From: Ciborinia camelliae
Lineage: Eukaryota; Ascomycota; Leotiomycetes; Helotiales; Sclerotiniaceae
Length of the DNA stretch: 64,000 nucleotides
Assembly (NCBI GenBank): GCA_025890175.1
Contig: JANPYM010000010.1
Location: 443,772-507,771 of the forward strand
Direction of reading: 5' to 3'
The position numbers and the translations under genes were made by a program. Under the pieces are notes generated by a model. It saw only the letters and a list, made by a program, of their open reading frames with translations. It searched no databases and had not been told where the DNA came from. Position 1 is the stretch's first letter, and the number at the start of each line of letters is the position of its first letter. Below, piece by piece: positions 62,123 to 64,000 of the stretch.

Positions 62123-62127
62123 CAATT

Positions 62128-62479
62128 TGTTATGAATTTAAAGAAAATAAAAACAAAAGAAATGTTTGGATATAGAATTCAGATTTGAAGTTAGTGTATT
62201 AGCGATTGTTAGTCTTTGATATTGATCGATAACAAATCTTTAATATAATATTTAATTTTTAAATTATTTGATATATATAAAAACAAGTTTTTATAATTAA
62301 ATAAAAAGGATTTCGAAAATATATAAAATTTTATATTAAATAGAGCATTGTTATTTATATAATAATTAATAATATATTATTGTTTATTAAAAAGATAATA
62401 AAAATTTTATTTAAAAAGTAATAAAAAGTTTTTGAGTTAATATTGATTTAATTGATTTTTTGTATTTTTTATTTTAATA
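62128..62479 (+). mobile_element. LTR of the element-2 family, probably solo, 352 bp
   Basis: Starts TGTTATGAATTTAAAG and ends TTTTAATA. It is collinear with 17145-17495. The flanks are CAATT (62123-62127) and TAATT (62480-62484), a 5-bp duplication with one C/T change. The sequence to the right does not resemble the interior of element 2, so a solo LTR is more likely than a 5' LTR of an element running out of the window. Confidence 0.75.
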
Positions 62480-62484
62480 TAATT

Positions 62485-64000
62485 TTAATTAATAAAAGGT
62501 TTTTATAATAATATTATAATAAATATTATATAATATTTTTTATTTATTAAATATTTAATAAATAAATAAAAAAGTTTATATAAAAAATATATAAAAATTA
62601 TTATAAATAAAATTTCAATTATTAATATTTTTTAATTATTAAATTTTATAATTTTAAATTATTAATTTTCAAATTAAATTTATATTAATATTATTAAACT
62701 AAAAATAATTAATATAATTAACAAAAATAATTGATTTAAATTAATTTAATTTATTTAAAATTTTTATTAATTTATTTTATTTTTTATAATTATTAAAATA
62801 TATTTTAAATAAATTTATTATAAATAAATCTTTTTTTTTTATTAAATATTATTTATTGTTTTTATAAAATCGTTTTAGATCTTTTTATATAATATTGTGA
62901 TTATAATTTAAATATAAAATTGTTAATAAAAAACTATTTTTTTATTTATTTATTTTCAAATAAATTAAAAAAAAAAGAAATTATAATTAATAAATATTAT
63001 ATTTTTTTATTAACAAAAATATATAATTAAATAATATATCAATAATTAATTAATATATTTTTTTTTATTTAAACTATTTTGATTTTTTTGAAATATAAAA
63101 TTTTATTATTTAATATTATAGTTTTTATATTAATTTAATCTATATTAATAATTTTTTTAATTATAATTTTATTAATCATTTGTATTGAATTTTTAATTAT
63201 TTATTCATTTTCTTTTTCAAAAATATTTTATTGATTAAATTTAAATCAAAATAAAATATTTAATTTTAAATTTTTTAATATTAATTATATAATGCAAATA
63301 GATATATAATATATAATACAAAATTATTTTTTAAAATTAATTTTTTTATTTTGTATATTTGAAATATTATATATACTTTTTTTTTATATTATTTTTTTTT
63401 ATATTATTAAAATATAATTGTTTAAAAAAAATTTTTATTATTATAATAAAAATAATATTTATAATAATATTATTATATTCTTAAAGATTTACAAATTTAT
63501 TATAAATTTGATTTTTTAATTTCAAAAAAAAAAAATATTTTTCAATTTTTAATTTAATAATTATATTTTTAATAAAAACAAATTTATTTTTTATATTTAT
63601 TATTTTTGTAAATTTGTTTTTATAAAATTAATATAAATTTTTTAATAAAAATTCGATTTTACAAAAAATAATATTAAAATTTTAATTATAAATTTATAAT
63701 ATTTTTTTTTGATTTTTAATTATATATTAAACTTATTCAATTTGTTTTAATAAATATAATAAAAAAATTAAAAAATAAATAATATTATTTTTTTTTTTTT
63801 AAAAAATATAATTATATAATATTTAAAATTTTATATATTAAAATTAATAATATTAAAAAATTGAATTATTAAAATATTAAAATATTATAATAATAAAATT
63901 TTAAACAAATATTATTATATAATATAATATTATTATAAAATATTATACAAAATATAAATATTTATTATACAAAATTTTTTTTTTTTTTTTTTTATAAAGT
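62485..64000. other. AT-rich block continuing to the right edge
   Basis: A/T only, no open frame of interest. A T19 run at about 63975-63993 is close to the window end. Confidence 0.6.

Overview
This window looks like a gene-poor, repeat-dominated stretch of a filamentous ascomycete (Pezizomycotina) nuclear genome. Pointers are the two-compartment composition (moderate-GC DNA alternating with blocks of almost pure A+T), repeat copies that differ almost only by C-to-T and G-to-A changes (the footprint of repeat-induced point mutation, RIP), fungal-type splice signals, and many palindromic ACCTAGGT and ACTCCGTA motifs. No complete, confidently real protein gene is visible. There is one likely partial exon at the left edge (1-156, minus) and a few weak exon-like stretches (4735-5127, 5525-5686, 55233-55288). 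No rRNA, tRNA or CRISPR array was seen.

Layout. 1-6469: moderate-GC, apparently intergenic, with microsatellites. 6470-6864: a small TIR element with a TA duplication. 6867-8670: intergenic. 8681-27152: an AT-rich block that resolves into a nested transposon structure. A roughly 2.45-kb DNA transposon with about 270-bp terminal inverted repeats and a 10-bp target duplication has been split by two full-length LTR retrotransposons, at 10186-17077 (TSD ATAAT) and 17145-26263 (TSD CAAAT). The second one contains an assembly gap with 1,133 bp duplicated on both sides. 27163-29317: moderate GC, with a 155-bp solo LTR and a perfect 43-bp hairpin. 29318-31929: arrays of 9-bp units and a long A-rich tract, interrupted by a 178-bp solo LTR. 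31930-32067: a foldback element. 32068-37168: moderate GC, with a Tc1/mariner-like TIR element (34291-35159) that itself carries a solo LTR (34768-34955). 37169-38041: a truncated copy of that TIR element and another solo LTR. 38047-about 55149: a 17-kb AT-rich block with a poly-A assembly gap. About 55150-60080: moderate GC, low-complexity, intergenic. About 60080-64000: a third AT-rich block with a large inverted repeat, a 9-bp-unit array, a polypurine tract and a further solo LTR.

The best-supported biology is transposon archaeology. Element boundaries were set by matching target-site duplications and terminal repeats read directly from the bases. Four copies of one roughly 351-bp LTR family occur in the window, and a pair of LTRs of one element shows two separate, complementary patterns of RIP. 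Coding content inside the AT-rich elements has been destroyed; the open frames there are by-products of low complexity. Superfamily names are inferred from termini and duplication lengths, not from protein domains.
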